Origin: Algoriphagus boseongensis
GTDB taxonomy: Bacteria > Bacteroidota > Bacteroidia > Cytophagales > Cyclobacteriaceae
Length of the DNA: 64,000 nucleotides
Assembly: GCF_004362805.1 (NCBI RefSeq)
Contig: NZ_SNYF01000005.1
Coordinates: 248,001-312,000 of the forward strand
Direction of reading: 5' to 3'
The notes beneath the pieces are model-generated. The model ran no database searches. It saw nothing but the letters and a program-made list of their open reading frames with translations, and had not been told where the DNA came from. Position numbers and translations under genes: made by a program. Positions within the stretch are counted from its first letter, which is position 1; each line of letters starts with the position of its first letter. This document shows positions 50,461 to 58,631 of the stretch, one piece after another.

Positions 50461-50972
50461 AGAAGATGATTTTGGAAAAACTCTTTCAGTTTCACGGCTT
50501 CCTGATCATCCACCTTTTGATCAGCTAAAACAGATTCTACCAAAGGAATCAGCTCATCAAAAGGGCTTTCTCCTTTAAGATTTGAATTTTTCTCTAGCCA
50601 CTGCTTTAGTCTGTAGATTTCATAGGTATTGATGTCCCCGCTAGCCAAAATCCCCTCAAAGATTCCGTTAAGGAAATAAAGATTGGGATGCTTGATTTCT
50701 TCAGATTCAAAGTCCCCTAAAAATGTTTTGAGGATCTGATTCATATCATGGAGTTCCTCATGATTTACCTTTCCGTCAAGGATAAGAGGTTGAATTTTCT
50801 CGTAAAGTGTCTGGAAAGTGCTGTCTTGGCACAGAGATTCATTTTGAAAGCACCAATTTTTAAGTGCTTCATATTCATTCCGGTTCACTGTTCCGTCCAG
50901 AGAAATGCCATAAATCATTCCTGCCAGTTCGTAGGCAGCTTTTAGAGTTTCTGAGTTATTTTGGGTTTTCAT
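50457..50972 (-). CDS. Helical tandem-repeat protein (TerB-like)
   Basis: A 171-residue cytoplasmic protein from ATG 50972; an ATG at 51011 adds 13 residues. Four similar units can be seen, each with a short acidic loop followed by a helix: DGTVNRNEYEALKNW, DGKVNHEELHDMNQIL, SGDINTYEIYRLKQWL and DQKVDDQEAVKLKEFF. The pattern resembles TerB/YebE-like or calcium-independent EF-hand-like helical bundles. Translation is coupled to an outer-membrane barrel gene. Function not known. Confidence 0.72.
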   Translation of the reverse strand: MKTQNNSETLKAAYELAGMIYGISLDGTVNRNEYEALKNWCFQNESLCQDSTFQTLYEKIQPLILDGKVNHEELHDMNQILKTFLGDFESEEIKHPNLYFLNGIFEGILASGDINTYEIYRLKQWLEKNSNLKGESPFDELIPLVESVLADQKVDDQEAVKLKEFFQNHLL

Positions 50973-51135
50973 GGTAAAGTATTCCTTCGGTGATAAAAAT
51001 ATTCCTTCCATTCAATTTACTCTCTATTCAGGATATTTTATAAGTTTTTTTGATTTTATGATTTACTGAAAAGGCTGATTCCAAAAGAATTTCCATTATT
51101 TATCAGAATATTAAGGATTCCATTTCTCCCTGATT

Positions 51136-52287
51136 ATGTCTATTTCCTGCCAAAAACATCTCTTTTCCATAAATCCTGAAGTTTCCTATTTGAACAATGC
51201 CTACCGAGGGCCTTTATTGAAATCCTCTGAAAAGGCTGCTCAGTTGGATTTAGAGGCTATGCGTAATCCATTTTCGATCCAACCCATTGACTTTTTCACT
51301 AAGGTAGAGCGGGTAAAAGACCTTTTTGGAAAGCTTGTTTCCTGTCAAAAAGATCAGGTTGCAATAGTTCCCAGCACTTCTTATGGCTTTGCTGTTGCTC
51401 TGAACAATTGGAAACCGATAGGGAAAAGAAAGGCTATTGTGGTAAAAGATGAATTCCCCAGCGGGTATTTTTCAATGCAAAGATGGGCTGATGAAAATAA
51501 AGGAATTCTAGAGGTGATCGAACCCTCAGATTCAAGCGAAAATCTTGGTCAATCCTGGAATGAAAAACTCCTAACTGCCATAGATGAAAATACTGCCGTG
51601 GTGCTGATTTCCAGTGTGCATTGGATGAATGGGGTTAAGTTTGACTTAAAGGCTATCGGTGAAAAGTGTAGGCAACATGGAGCAATGTTCATTGTGGATG
51701 GCACCCAATCTGTGGGGGTTCAGCCCATCGATGTCATGGAATGTAAAATTGATGCTTTGGTTTGCGCTACCTATAAGTGGATGCTGGGTCCATATTCCTT
51801 GGCTTTGGCCTATTTCGGGGAAAAGTTGGAAGGTGGAAAGCCTCTGGAAGAGTCCTGGATGAATCGTACAAACTCCAAAAACTTTTCAGGACTCACGAAT
51901 TATCAAGCCGAATTTCTGCCTCACGCCAATCGATTTGATGTGGGTGAAGTCAGTCATTTTGTGTTAATGCCAATGCTCGAAAAATCCTTAGCGCAAATTC
52001 TGGAATGGAATCCTCAAAATATTCAGATCTATGTCAGAAGATTGAAATCCCAACTGGCTTCTTTTCAAAATGAACAAGGATTGAGTTTGGATATGGGTGA
52101 TTTTTCTTCTAACCATCTTTTTTCCCTTCCACTGAAAAAAGGAATTTTTCCAGCCTCAATTCGGGATCTTCTAGAAAAAAATCAGATTTACGTATCCTTG
52201 AGAGGAGATTCCTTACGTGTTTCTCTGAATGTATTTAATGAGGAAAGGGATATTCAAAGATTGTTGGAAGTCTTGAGACTAGCTTAA
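51136..52287 (+). CDS. Aminotransferase class V-fold protein (cysteine desulfurase-like)
   Basis: A 383-residue PLP enzyme. The PLP Lys lies in ALVCATYKWMLGPY near residue 215, and the cofactor Asp/Gln in FIVDGTQSVGVQPID near 190. EVSYLNNAYRGPLL is the substrate-side N-terminus. No conserved active-site Cys loop typical of cysteine desulfurases is evident near 320, so it may be a kynureninase/isopenicillin-N-epimerase-like or other class V member. Single gene converging on the sensor kinase with seven bases between stops. Substrate unknown. Confidence 0.85.
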   Translation: MSISCQKHLFSINPEVSYLNNAYRGPLLKSSEKAAQLDLEAMRNPFSIQPIDFFTKVERVKDLFGKLVSCQKDQVAIVPSTSYGFAVALNNWKPIGKRKAIVVKDEFPSGYFSMQRWADENKGILEVIEPSDSSENLGQSWNEKLLTAIDENTAVVLISSVHWMNGVKFDLKAIGEKCRQHGAMFIVDGTQSVGVQPIDVMECKIDALVCATYKWMLGPYSLALAYFGEKLEGGKPLEESWMNRTNSKNFSGLTNYQAEFLPHANRFDVGEVSHFVLMPMLEKSLAQILEWNPQNIQIYVRRLKSQLASFQNEQGLSLDMGDFSSNHLFSLPLKKGIFPASIRDLLEKNQIYVSLRGDSLRVSLNVFNEERDIQRLLEVLRLA

Positions 52288-52294
52288 TTCCAAA

Positions 52295-53647
52295 CTATCT
52301 GAAGTTAAGGCTGAAAATCGTTTTCCGATCTGGGTCTGAGCTTACAGTCAAGCTACCTCGATGCAAGTTCATAATCTGTCTTGAGATCGCTAATCCAATG
52401 CCTGAACCGGTTTTTTTCGTGGTGTAGAAAGGGACAAAGATTCTTTCTAAGGCTTCAGGAACAATACCCGGTCCTTTATCTTCCACCATGATTTGGGTTC
52501 CCAAATCTCCCTGGCCTACAGCTTTCAGCCAAATTTGCCGGTCTGCCTGATTTTGAAGTGACTCTGAAGCATTTTTGATCAGATTGATCAGAATCATGGA
52601 TATTTGATCAGGATCGCAAAGCACCTCCAAATCCTCCGGCATTATTTCAGTTTGAATACTTACTTCTTTGGACTTCAAATCTTCCTTCATCAGTCCAAGG
52701 ACATTTTCAAAAAGAGATTTGACAGGAACCGATTCTTTTTTCGGAATAGGAATATTGGTGTAATCCCGGTAGGCATTCACAAAATTTACCAGTCCCTTGC
52801 TTCGATTCGCAATCGTGTCAAGCCCTTCCTGAATGTCCTGGAATCCATCTTTTTTGATCAGCATACCTTCTTTTTGCACATAGCTGTCCTCATCGAGAAT
52901 CGTTCTTAAGGATTCTACCAAACTTGAAATCGGAGTAATAGAATTCATGATTTCATGTCTGAGCACCTTGGTCAGGTTTTGCCAGGCTTCCAATTCATTG
53001 GATTGGAGTTCCGCATTGATATTTTGAAAGGAGAGTAGCGTCCAACTTTGACCTCCCATTTTCAATGACGTGGATTGGATGATCAGGTGTAATCCTGGAT
53101 TGACTTTGAAGGAGATTCTTTGCCCCGGCTTCATTTCCATAATCTCCTGAAGCAACTTGACCGATAGCTTCCCCAAATCAGAAATATCCCTGAATTGAGG
53201 AATTTGAAGCAGGTGTTTAGCTGCATTGTTAATCACTCCGATTTTTCCTTCGGCGTTGAAGGAAATGATTCCTGTATTGATATGCTGAATGATCACTTGC
53301 AGAAAAAGCATTTGCTCTTCCTTTTCTGCCCTGGTTTGTTTGAAGACTTCCATTACTTCATTGAAGGCCTTGTTCACTTCCCGAAAGGATCCTCCCATTT
53401 TACTATCTGAGGTAAACGAAGAAGAAAAATCAGTGAATCGAATTGAATCTAAAAAACGTGCAAGTTTGTGGTTTATGGAATTGACATAATACACCATTTC
53501 CCCAGCCAAAAGTAAAACCACAAATGTTAGAATTGCAGGAGCAAGGAGTAATCCCTGACTCAGATAAAGCCAGATTGCTAAAAAAATCGCTAAAGAAATA
53601 CCCAGGATTCTCAGGGTAATTCCTATCGAAAATCTCCTATAGACCAT
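52295..53647 (-). CDS. Sensor histidine kinase (NtrY-like)
   Basis: A 450-residue kinase with two N-terminal membrane helices (about 9-50), an extended HAMP/helical linker, a PAS domain (about 112-215; GIISFNAEGKIGVINNAAKHLL), DHp with the H-box VLRHEIMNSITPISSL near 230, and HATPase with N-box LINLIKNASES, DKGPGI and GSGIGLAISRQIM. It overlaps the upstream response regulator by 11 bases, so the two form a two-component system. Likely signal: a membrane or envelope condition relieved by the divergent exporter; inferred. Confidence 0.9.
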   Translation of the reverse strand: MVYRRFSIGITLRILGISLAIFLAIWLYLSQGLLLAPAILTFVVLLLAGEMVYYVNSINHKLARFLDSIRFTDFSSSFTSDSKMGGSFREVNKAFNEVMEVFKQTRAEKEEQMLFLQVIIQHINTGIISFNAEGKIGVINNAAKHLLQIPQFRDISDLGKLSVKLLQEIMEMKPGQRISFKVNPGLHLIIQSTSLKMGGQSWTLLSFQNINAELQSNELEAWQNLTKVLRHEIMNSITPISSLVESLRTILDEDSYVQKEGMLIKKDGFQDIQEGLDTIANRSKGLVNFVNAYRDYTNIPIPKKESVPVKSLFENVLGLMKEDLKSKEVSIQTEIMPEDLEVLCDPDQISMILINLIKNASESLQNQADRQIWLKAVGQGDLGTQIMVEDKGPGIVPEALERIFVPFYTTKKTGSGIGLAISRQIMNLHRGSLTVSSDPDRKTIFSLNFR

Positions 53648-55028
53648 ATTTTTCCAGTCTTCTGTAGAGTGAGGATCTTGTTAAGCCTAATTCCTCAGCT
53701 GCTCGGGTGATGTGGCCATTGTGTTTTTGAAGGGCTTTCCGGATGAGTATTCTCTCTACATCTTCAATGTTAAGGTGCTCCAAACTCACATTCTCCTCAG
53801 ATTTTTCAGGTTGTCCCATTTTTTGAAGGAAAAGATCTTCTGGTTGCAGCACATTGTGGTTGCTCATGATAACTGCTCGCTCAATGCTATGCTGAAGCTC
53901 ACGGATATTTCCAGGCCAATGGTACTTGCTCATCCGTTTGAGGAGAGGTTCGGAAGCTTTGCGGATATCCTTGTTGTACTTTTTGGAATAATAGCTGATA
54001 AAATGATCTGCCAGCAAAGGAATATCTTCCACTCGCTCCCGTAAAGGAGGAAGTTGAATTTCTATGGTATTGATTCGGTAAAGCAAATCTTGACGGAAGG
54101 AATTGTCATAAACCATATTGTAGATCGGCATATTCGTGGCTGAGATCAGGCGGATATTCACGTCCACGGGTTTATTTGCTCCGACTCGAGTGACTTGACG
54201 GTTTTGCAAAGCAGCCAATAATTTCGATTGAAGGGCTAAAGGTAAATTTCCGATTTCATCCAAAAACAAAGTGCCTTTATGGGCTTGCTCGAACCTTCCG
54301 GCTCGATCTTCTTTAGCGTCGGTAAAGGATCCCTTTTTATGTCCAAAGAGCTCAGATTCGAATAAGGTGGAGGTAATCGAACCTAAATCCACTCCTACAA
54401 AAGCTTCTCGATTTCTTCGGGAATGTCTATGAATCGCCCGGGCAATCAATTCCTTTCCAGTTCCGTTTTCTCCCAAAATCAAAACATTGGCGTCAGTTGC
54501 AGCCACCCGCTCAATGGTTTCAAAAACCTTTTGCATGGACGGACTTTGACCGATGATGTCTTTGAATTTATTGTCAATATCCTGCTGCAAAGTCTGCTTT
54601 TGGTCTTTGAGAAGGTTGACTTCCAGCTTTTTTTGGCGAAGCTGGAGTGCAGTATTTAAAGTGGCAAGTAAGCGTTCATTTTCCCATGGTTTGAGGACAA
54701 AGTCAGTTGCTCCTTCCTTGATGGCTTTTACGGCCAGATTTACATCCCCGTAAGCAGTAATTAATACCACCACAGCCGAAGGATCCAATTCTAAAATTCT
54801 ATCCAGCCAGTAAAATCCCTCCTGACCCGAACTCACATCCTTGGTGAAATTCATGTCCAAAAGGATGACATCGTAATTTTCGTTGTGAGTAAGAATAGGC
54901 AGCAGATCCGGGTTGGTTTCTGTATCCACTTGGGCAAAATGTCTTTTTAGAAAAATCTTGGCTGCTTTGAGCAGATCTTCATTGTCATCTACAATTAAGA
55001 TTTTTCCGATTCTTTGCTCGTTCATCAT
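53637..55028 (-). CDS. Sigma-54-dependent response regulator (NtrC family)
   Basis: A 463-residue activator. Receiver domain with phospho-acceptor Asp in VILLDMNFT near 56; AAA+ domain with Walker A GENGTGKE near 188 and Walker B GTLFLDEIG near 255. A Fis-type HTH follows (HNGHITRAAEELGLTRSSLYRRLEKYGL). The sigma-54 contact loop reads GSFTDA instead of the textbook GAFTGA, a change shared partly by other GAFTDA activators. It is transcribed divergently from the adaptor gene 317 bases away, where I see a candidate binding site and a -24/-12-like promoter. It probably activates the exporter. Confidence 0.92.
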   Translation of the reverse strand: MMNEQRIGKILIVDDNEDLLKAAKIFLKRHFAQVDTETNPDLLPILTHNENYDVILLDMNFTKDVSSGQEGFYWLDRILELDPSAVVVLITAYGDVNLAVKAIKEGATDFVLKPWENERLLATLNTALQLRQKKLEVNLLKDQKQTLQQDIDNKFKDIIGQSPSMQKVFETIERVAATDANVLILGENGTGKELIARAIHRHSRRNREAFVGVDLGSITSTLFESELFGHKKGSFTDAKEDRAGRFEQAHKGTLFLDEIGNLPLALQSKLLAALQNRQVTRVGANKPVDVNIRLISATNMPIYNMVYDNSFRQDLLYRINTIEIQLPPLRERVEDIPLLADHFISYYSKKYNKDIRKASEPLLKRMSKYHWPGNIRELQHSIERAVIMSNHNVLQPEDLFLQKMGQPEKSEENVSLEHLNIEDVERILIRKALQKHNGHITRAAEELGLTRSSLYRRLEKYGL

Positions 55029-55215
55029 GGGTTGTTTTTGATTTTAACCAAAACTGGTGTCGGATATAGTGATTCCAAAAGTCTGCCGAATTTCATTTTG
55101 GCTGATAAATTCAAAGAAAGTGTCAAATCCAGACGATTTTGGCCGTTTTTGAGCTTGAAGTTCTATGCTATAAGGTAAAAAATATTTTTCGGCTTTGACT
55201 CACTTTTGTTCGCTG

Positions 55216-55232
55216 GCGGACGAAAATGTTCG
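55216..55232 (+). promoter_or_regulatory. Candidate enhancer site 1 for the NtrC-family regulator
   Basis: GCGGACGAAAATGTTCG, of which CGGAC...GTTCG is palindromic. It is 14/17 identical to the reverse complement of 61015-61031 and centred 71 bp before TGGCAC. Confidence 0.55.
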
Positions 55233-55294
55233 AGTAAGGTTTTTAGAGTTTTTTCCAAAAGGCCTCTAGAGATAGTTTCAGGCTGTTTTTTTCA

Positions 55295-55311
55295 TGGCAC
55301 AGCCTTTGGCA
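55295..55311 (+). promoter_or_regulatory. Sigma-54-like promoter of the exporter adaptor gene
   Basis: TGGCACAGCCTTTGGCA: a perfect -24 TGGCAC with correct spacing to TTG at -12, but TTGG where the consensus has TTGC. Predicted start about 25 bases before the ATG. Confidence 0.5.
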
Positions 55312-55345
55312 TAAAAGGGAAGAGCCATAGATGGCCTTTTTACAC

Positions 55346-56596
55346 ATGGACAGAAAAATTGAAAAGAAAACCTGGACTCCCAGAAAAATCGCAGCCATTG
55401 TTGGTGGAGCAGTTTTGCTTGGGGGAATTATTTATCAAATCGGATTCGCAGACCATAGATCCACCATGAATGTGGAGAAGGATCGCTTGAGTATTGGCAC
55501 AGTCAAAACAGGAGAGTTTACCGATTATATTTTAGTTTCCGGGCAGATCGAACCTGCAAGGACAGTTTTTTTGGACGCTATTGAAGGTGGCGTAGTCAAT
55601 CAAGTGGTTCGTGAATCAGGGGCATTAGTAAAGAGAGGAGATACTATTTTGGTTTTGAACAATTCAAACCTTCAGCTCGATGTCATGCAGCGGGAAACTA
55701 TGCTTTATGAGCAAATCAATAATCTCAGACAAACCCGACTTCTTTTGGATCAAAACGATTTGAGCCAACAAGGACAATTGGCGGAGATAGATTACCAAAT
55801 CAGTCTTCTTGAGCCCCAGTACAAGCGATTCAAGGAGCTACATGAAAAGAAATTGGTCTCTGATCGAGAATTTGAAGAAGTCAAAGAGCAATACGAATAC
55901 AATATCAAAAGGAGAAAATTGACTTATGCCTCCTATAGAAACGATTCCATCGCCAGATCCATTCAATTGAATCAGTTGAGAATGTCTGAGAATCGTATGC
56001 AGGCATCTTTGACTGGTGTGGGCAATATTTTGGATAATTTGATCATTACTGCTCCTATCTCCGGGCAGCTTGCCACTCCTGAACAACTTGAAATCGGTCA
56101 AGCGATCAATCCAGGACAGCGCTATGGACAAATAGATATTTTGGATGAATTCAAAGTGAGGGTGCCAATTGATGAGCTTTACCTTCCAAGAATCAGCTCA
56201 GGTTTGAGAGGGAAGTTTTCCTTAAGTGGGCAAGATTACGAACTAGAGATCTCCAAAATCTATCCAACCATCACCAATGGACGATTTGAAGTGGATATGA
56301 TTTTCACGGGTGAAAGACCAGAAGGAATCCGAAGAGGTCAAAGTGTGAGAATCAGACTGGAATTGGGACAAAGTGAGCAAAGTCTCCTTTTACCGACAGG
56401 TGGATTCTTCAAGGATACAGGCGGGAATTGGGTATTTGTCCTCAATGCGGCTGGAAATGCTGAGAAGAGAAACATTCGACTAGGAAGGAAAAATCCCGAA
56501 TTCTATGAAGTGCTTGAAGGCCTAGTGGAAGGAGAAAAGGTAATAATCAGTGGGTACGAAAACTTTGGAAATAATGAAATTTTGGAGTTGAAATGA
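55346..56596 (+). CDS. Efflux periplasmic adaptor (HlyD/RND-MFP type) of a MacB-like exporter
   Basis: A 416-residue protein from ATG 55346 with an N-terminal membrane anchor (IAAIVGGAVLLGGIIYQIGF). A biotinyl-lipoyl hairpin (EGGVVNQVVRESGALVKRGDTIL) follows, then a long alpha-hairpin coiled coil (about 105-215) and beta-barrel and membrane-proximal domains (ITAPISGQLATPEQLEIGQ; GEKVIISGYENFGNNEILEL). It links the inner-membrane ABC transporter to an outer-membrane channel. First gene of the exporter cluster, divergent from its presumed regulator. Cargo unknown. Confidence 0.9.
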   Translation: MDRKIEKKTWTPRKIAAIVGGAVLLGGIIYQIGFADHRSTMNVEKDRLSIGTVKTGEFTDYILVSGQIEPARTVFLDAIEGGVVNQVVRESGALVKRGDTILVLNNSNLQLDVMQRETMLYEQINNLRQTRLLLDQNDLSQQGQLAEIDYQISLLEPQYKRFKELHEKKLVSDREFEEVKEQYEYNIKRRKLTYASYRNDSIARSIQLNQLRMSENRMQASLTGVGNILDNLIITAPISGQLATPEQLEIGQAINPGQRYGQIDILDEFKVRVPIDELYLPRISSGLRGKFSLSGQDYELEISKIYPTITNGRFEVDMIFTGERPEGIRRGQSVRIRLELGQSEQSLLLPTGGFFKDTGGNWVFVLNAAGNAEKRNIRLGRKNPEFYEVLEGLVEGEKVIISGYENFGNNEILELK

Positions 56597-56597
56597 G

Positions 56598-56627
56598 TTG
56601 GGAGAGGGAAGACCGAAGACGGAAGAA
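56598..56627 (+). repeat. Purine-rich GAAGACCG-type array, left of four-helix-bundle gene A
   Basis: GGGAAGACCGAAGACGGAAG plus neighbours follow the adaptor stop almost directly. The reverse-complement type (CTTCTGTCTTCGTACTTCCG) occurs at 57271-57296 on the other side of the gene. Confidence 0.6.
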
Positions 56628-56712
56628 TGAATTCAGGTTAAGAGGGGATGAATCCAGATTAATTATCATAAGATTTAATTATTCTAGCTAGAGAAAGTAA
56701 AAGTATAAAACG

Positions 56713-57066
56713 ATGGGATTCAAGTTTGAAAAGCTTCTGATTTGGCAAAAGGCTATGGACTTAGCTGAAGAAGTTCATACACTTTCTAAAAAGTTTCCAA
56801 AAGAAGAACAATATAATTTGACTAGCCAAATAAATAGAGCTGTTGATTCGATAGCGCTAAATATTGCTGAAGGTTCAATTATTCAGACTAATCCGGAGCA
56901 ACATAGGTTCTTAGGTTATTCAATAAGATCTATTGCAGAGGTGGTAACCTGTCTACATAAAGCAAAAAGAAGAGCATATATCACAGACGAAGAATTTGAA
57001 AAAAGTTACAATGACTTTCAAGATTTGATGAATATGACGGTTGGCTTCAAGAATAAAATCAATTAG
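56713..57066 (+). CDS. Four-helix-bundle protein A (S23/IVP family)
   Basis: A 117-residue protein of the family first seen as ORFs inside 23S rRNA intervening sequences. The signature runs FEKLLIWQKAMDLAEEVH, NLTSQINRAVDSIALNIAEG, FLGYSIRSIAEVVTCLHKAKRR. Related bundles (Avd) serve diversity-generating retroelements, but no reverse transcriptase is present here. It lies between the adaptor and ATPase genes, which are normally adjacent. Protein B at 58.1 kb is about half identical and oppositely oriented. Function unknown; insertion into the operon is inferred. Confidence 0.88.
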   Translation: MGFKFEKLLIWQKAMDLAEEVHTLSKKFPKEEQYNLTSQINRAVDSIALNIAEGSIIQTNPEQHRFLGYSIRSIAEVVTCLHKAKRRAYITDEEFEKSYNDFQDLMNMTVGFKNKIN

Positions 57067-57307
57067 AGTGTTAATCAGGATATTTATTTCTCCGAGATGC
57101 AACCTTCCTATAATTCTAAACATCTGTCAAAATGTGAGCTTGAAAAATTTTGCTTTTATAAATCAGACTATAAATACTTAAAAATTTACTTACCGATGGG
57201 TCATTTGACTTTGGTCTTCTGTCTCCCATCTTCAAACTTAAAACTGTAATTAAACGATGGGGTATCGAGGCTTCTGTCTTCGTACTTCCGTCTTCAAACT
57301 CAAAACC
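57067..57307. other. Spacer between four-helix-bundle gene A and the ABC ATPase
   Basis: No gene. AT-rich for 120 bases, then the two repeat units listed at 57194-57306. It looks like inserted DNA within the exporter operon. Confidence 0.5.
57194..57306 (+). repeat. Two tandem units of about 51 bp before the ABC ATPase
   Basis: Unit 1 (57194-57244) and unit 2 (57255-57306) both begin CGATGGG, have a pyrimidine-rich TCTTCTGTCT-type middle and end TCTTCAAACT(T/C)AAAAC. The second ends one base before the ATPase ATG. Confidence 0.6.
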
Positions 57308-58006
57308 ATGGAAAACGTAATCAAAACCGTAAACCTCCGGAAACTTTATACCACGGAGGAAGTAGAAACTACCGCATTGGATGGAATCCAAATCGAAATC
57401 AAAAAGGGGGAATTTGTGGCCATCATGGGGCCATCAGGTTGTGGTAAATCAACCCTTCTGAATATTATTGGTCTCTTGGATAATCCGGATAGTGGTGAAT
57501 ATTATTTTTTGGATAAAGAGGTAGCGGGTTTTTCCGAAAGACAGCGCTCTGCTTTAAGAAAGGGAAATATTGGATTCGTTTTCCAAAGCTTCAATCTGAT
57601 TGACGAATTGACTGTATTTGAAAATGTTGAATTGCCCCTTCTTTATTTGAAAACTCCAGCTGATGAGCGTAAGAAAAGAGTAGAGGAAGTCCTCACCCGA
57701 ATGAACATCATGCACAGAAGAAATCACTTTCCTCAGCAGCTATCTGGTGGTCAGCAACAGCGAGTAGCTATTGCCAGAGCGATTGTGGCTAAGCCTTCAG
57801 TTATTCTTGCCGATGAGCCTACAGGTAACTTGGATTCTAAAAATGGTGAAGAAGTGATGCGTCTTTTGGAAGAATTGAATAATGAGGGAACTACTATAGT
57901 CATGGTAACTCACTCTCCTCATGACGCCAATTATGCTCACCGGGTGATCAATCTATTCGACGGAAAAGTGGTCACAGAGAATATCCGTGAGCAGTTTCAC
58001 GTATGA
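57308..58006 (+). CDS. ABC transporter ATP-binding protein (MacB/LolD type)
   Basis: A 232-residue ATPase from ATG 57308. Walker A GPSGCGKSTLLN near 41, Q-loop VFQSFNLIDE, signature LSGGQQQRVAIARAI near 141, Walker B VILADEPTGNLDS near 162 and H-loop VTHSPHDA near 198. It powers the large permeases encoded downstream, in the mechanotransmission style of MacB. Upstream adaptor and downstream permease are each separated from it by a four-helix-bundle gene. Confidence 0.93.
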   Translation: MENVIKTVNLRKLYTTEEVETTALDGIQIEIKKGEFVAIMGPSGCGKSTLLNIIGLLDNPDSGEYYFLDKEVAGFSERQRSALRKGNIGFVFQSFNLIDELTVFENVELPLLYLKTPADERKKRVEEVLTRMNIMHRRNHFPQQLSGGQQQRVAIARAIVAKPSVILADEPTGNLDSKNGEEVMRLLEELNNEGTTIVMVTHSPHDANYAHRVINLFDGKVVTENIREQFHV

Positions 58007-58007
58007 T

Positions 58008-58045
58008 GCATGGAAGAAGGGGAGTTTGGAAGCAAGGAAGTCAGT
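58008..58045 (+). repeat. Purine-rich array left of four-helix-bundle gene B
   Basis: GCATGGAAGAAGGGGAG then TTTGGAAGCAAGGAAG directly after the ATPase stop. Mirrored on the far side of gene B by pyrimidine-rich repeats ending CTTCCTCCCCATGC. Confidence 0.55.
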
Positions 58046-58070
58046 TCCCTTGGGAATTGACACTTCCTCT

Positions 58071-58442
58071 TTAAGTTGGCTTTTTGGTTTCTAAAGTAGT
58101 CCGAAAAGCGCCCATACTATTCATCAATGTATAAGCTTGGGAATAATAGGTAGAGAATTCTGCTTCTAAAATATACTTCCTTCTTTTTGCCTTGTGCAAA
58201 CAAGTGACCACTTCGGCTGATGACCTCAAGGAATAGCCAATGAATTTTCGAAATTCTTTGGTCGATTGGCCGGTGGAACCTTCGGCAATATTTAAGGCAA
58301 TAGAATCAGCAGCTCTTCGAATCTGTGAGGTTAAATTGTATTTCTCGTCTGAGGGAAATTTTCCGGAAGTTTCAAAAATTAACTCTCCAAATTCCATGGC
58401 CGTATGCCATATTCTCAGTTTTTCAAACTTGAAAGTTTCCAT
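58071..58442 (-). CDS. Four-helix-bundle protein B (S23/IVP family)
   Basis: A 123-residue paralogue of protein A on the opposite strand to the exporter operon. Shared core: FKFEKLRIWHTAMEF, YNLTSQIRRAADSIALNIAEG, FIGYSLRSSAEVVTCLHKAKRR. Because it faces against the operon between ATPase and permease, it is very unlikely to be part of the transporter. Purine-rich arrays in inverted orientation lie on either side. Function unknown; family is sure. Confidence 0.88.
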   Translation of the reverse strand: METFKFEKLRIWHTAMEFGELIFETSGKFPSDEKYNLTSQIRRAADSIALNIAEGSTGQSTKEFRKFIGYSLRSSAEVVTCLHKAKRRKYILEAEFSTYYSQAYTLMNSMGAFRTTLETKKPT

Positions 58443-58532
58443 AGGATTTTATGTTTCTAAAAAATTGAAAATCAATTCACTAAAATAAAATATTGATGCA
58501 ATTACAACACATCAAAATTATAAAAACATAAG

Positions 58533-58631
58533 CCCCAATCCTCCCAACTCCCTAACTCCCTAACTTCCCAACCCCCAAACCTCCTAACTTCCCAACTCCT
58601 TAACTTCCCAACTCCTATACTTCCTCCCCAT
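58533..58631 (+). repeat. 99-nt G-free pyrimidine-rich repeat (CTAACTTCCCAACTCC-type)
   Basis: Degenerate repeats of CCTAACTTCCCAACTCC run up to the permease ATG with no G on the plus strand from 58533 to 58631. The opposite strand is purine-rich like the array at 58008-58045. Confidence 0.75.

Larger units (their letters stand above)
55029..55345. other. Divergent regulatory region between the two-component system and the exporter
   Basis: No gene. It contains the candidate activator site (55216-55232) and a sigma-54-like promoter (55295-55311) for the exporter. A promoter for the regulator was not recognised. Confidence 0.5.

Noticed and set aside
56713-57066. Diversity-generating retroelement suggested by the Avd-like bundle protein
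   Set aside because: No reverse transcriptase, template repeat or variable repeat is visible in the window.
57116-57391. Minus-strand 91-residue ORF across the ATPase start
   Set aside because: Lies over repeat DNA and the first codons of the ATPase, with unnatural composition and no family resemblance.
58533-58631. CRISPR array
   Set aside because: Units are short, contiguous and degenerate, without spacers or cas genes; simple-sequence repeat instead.
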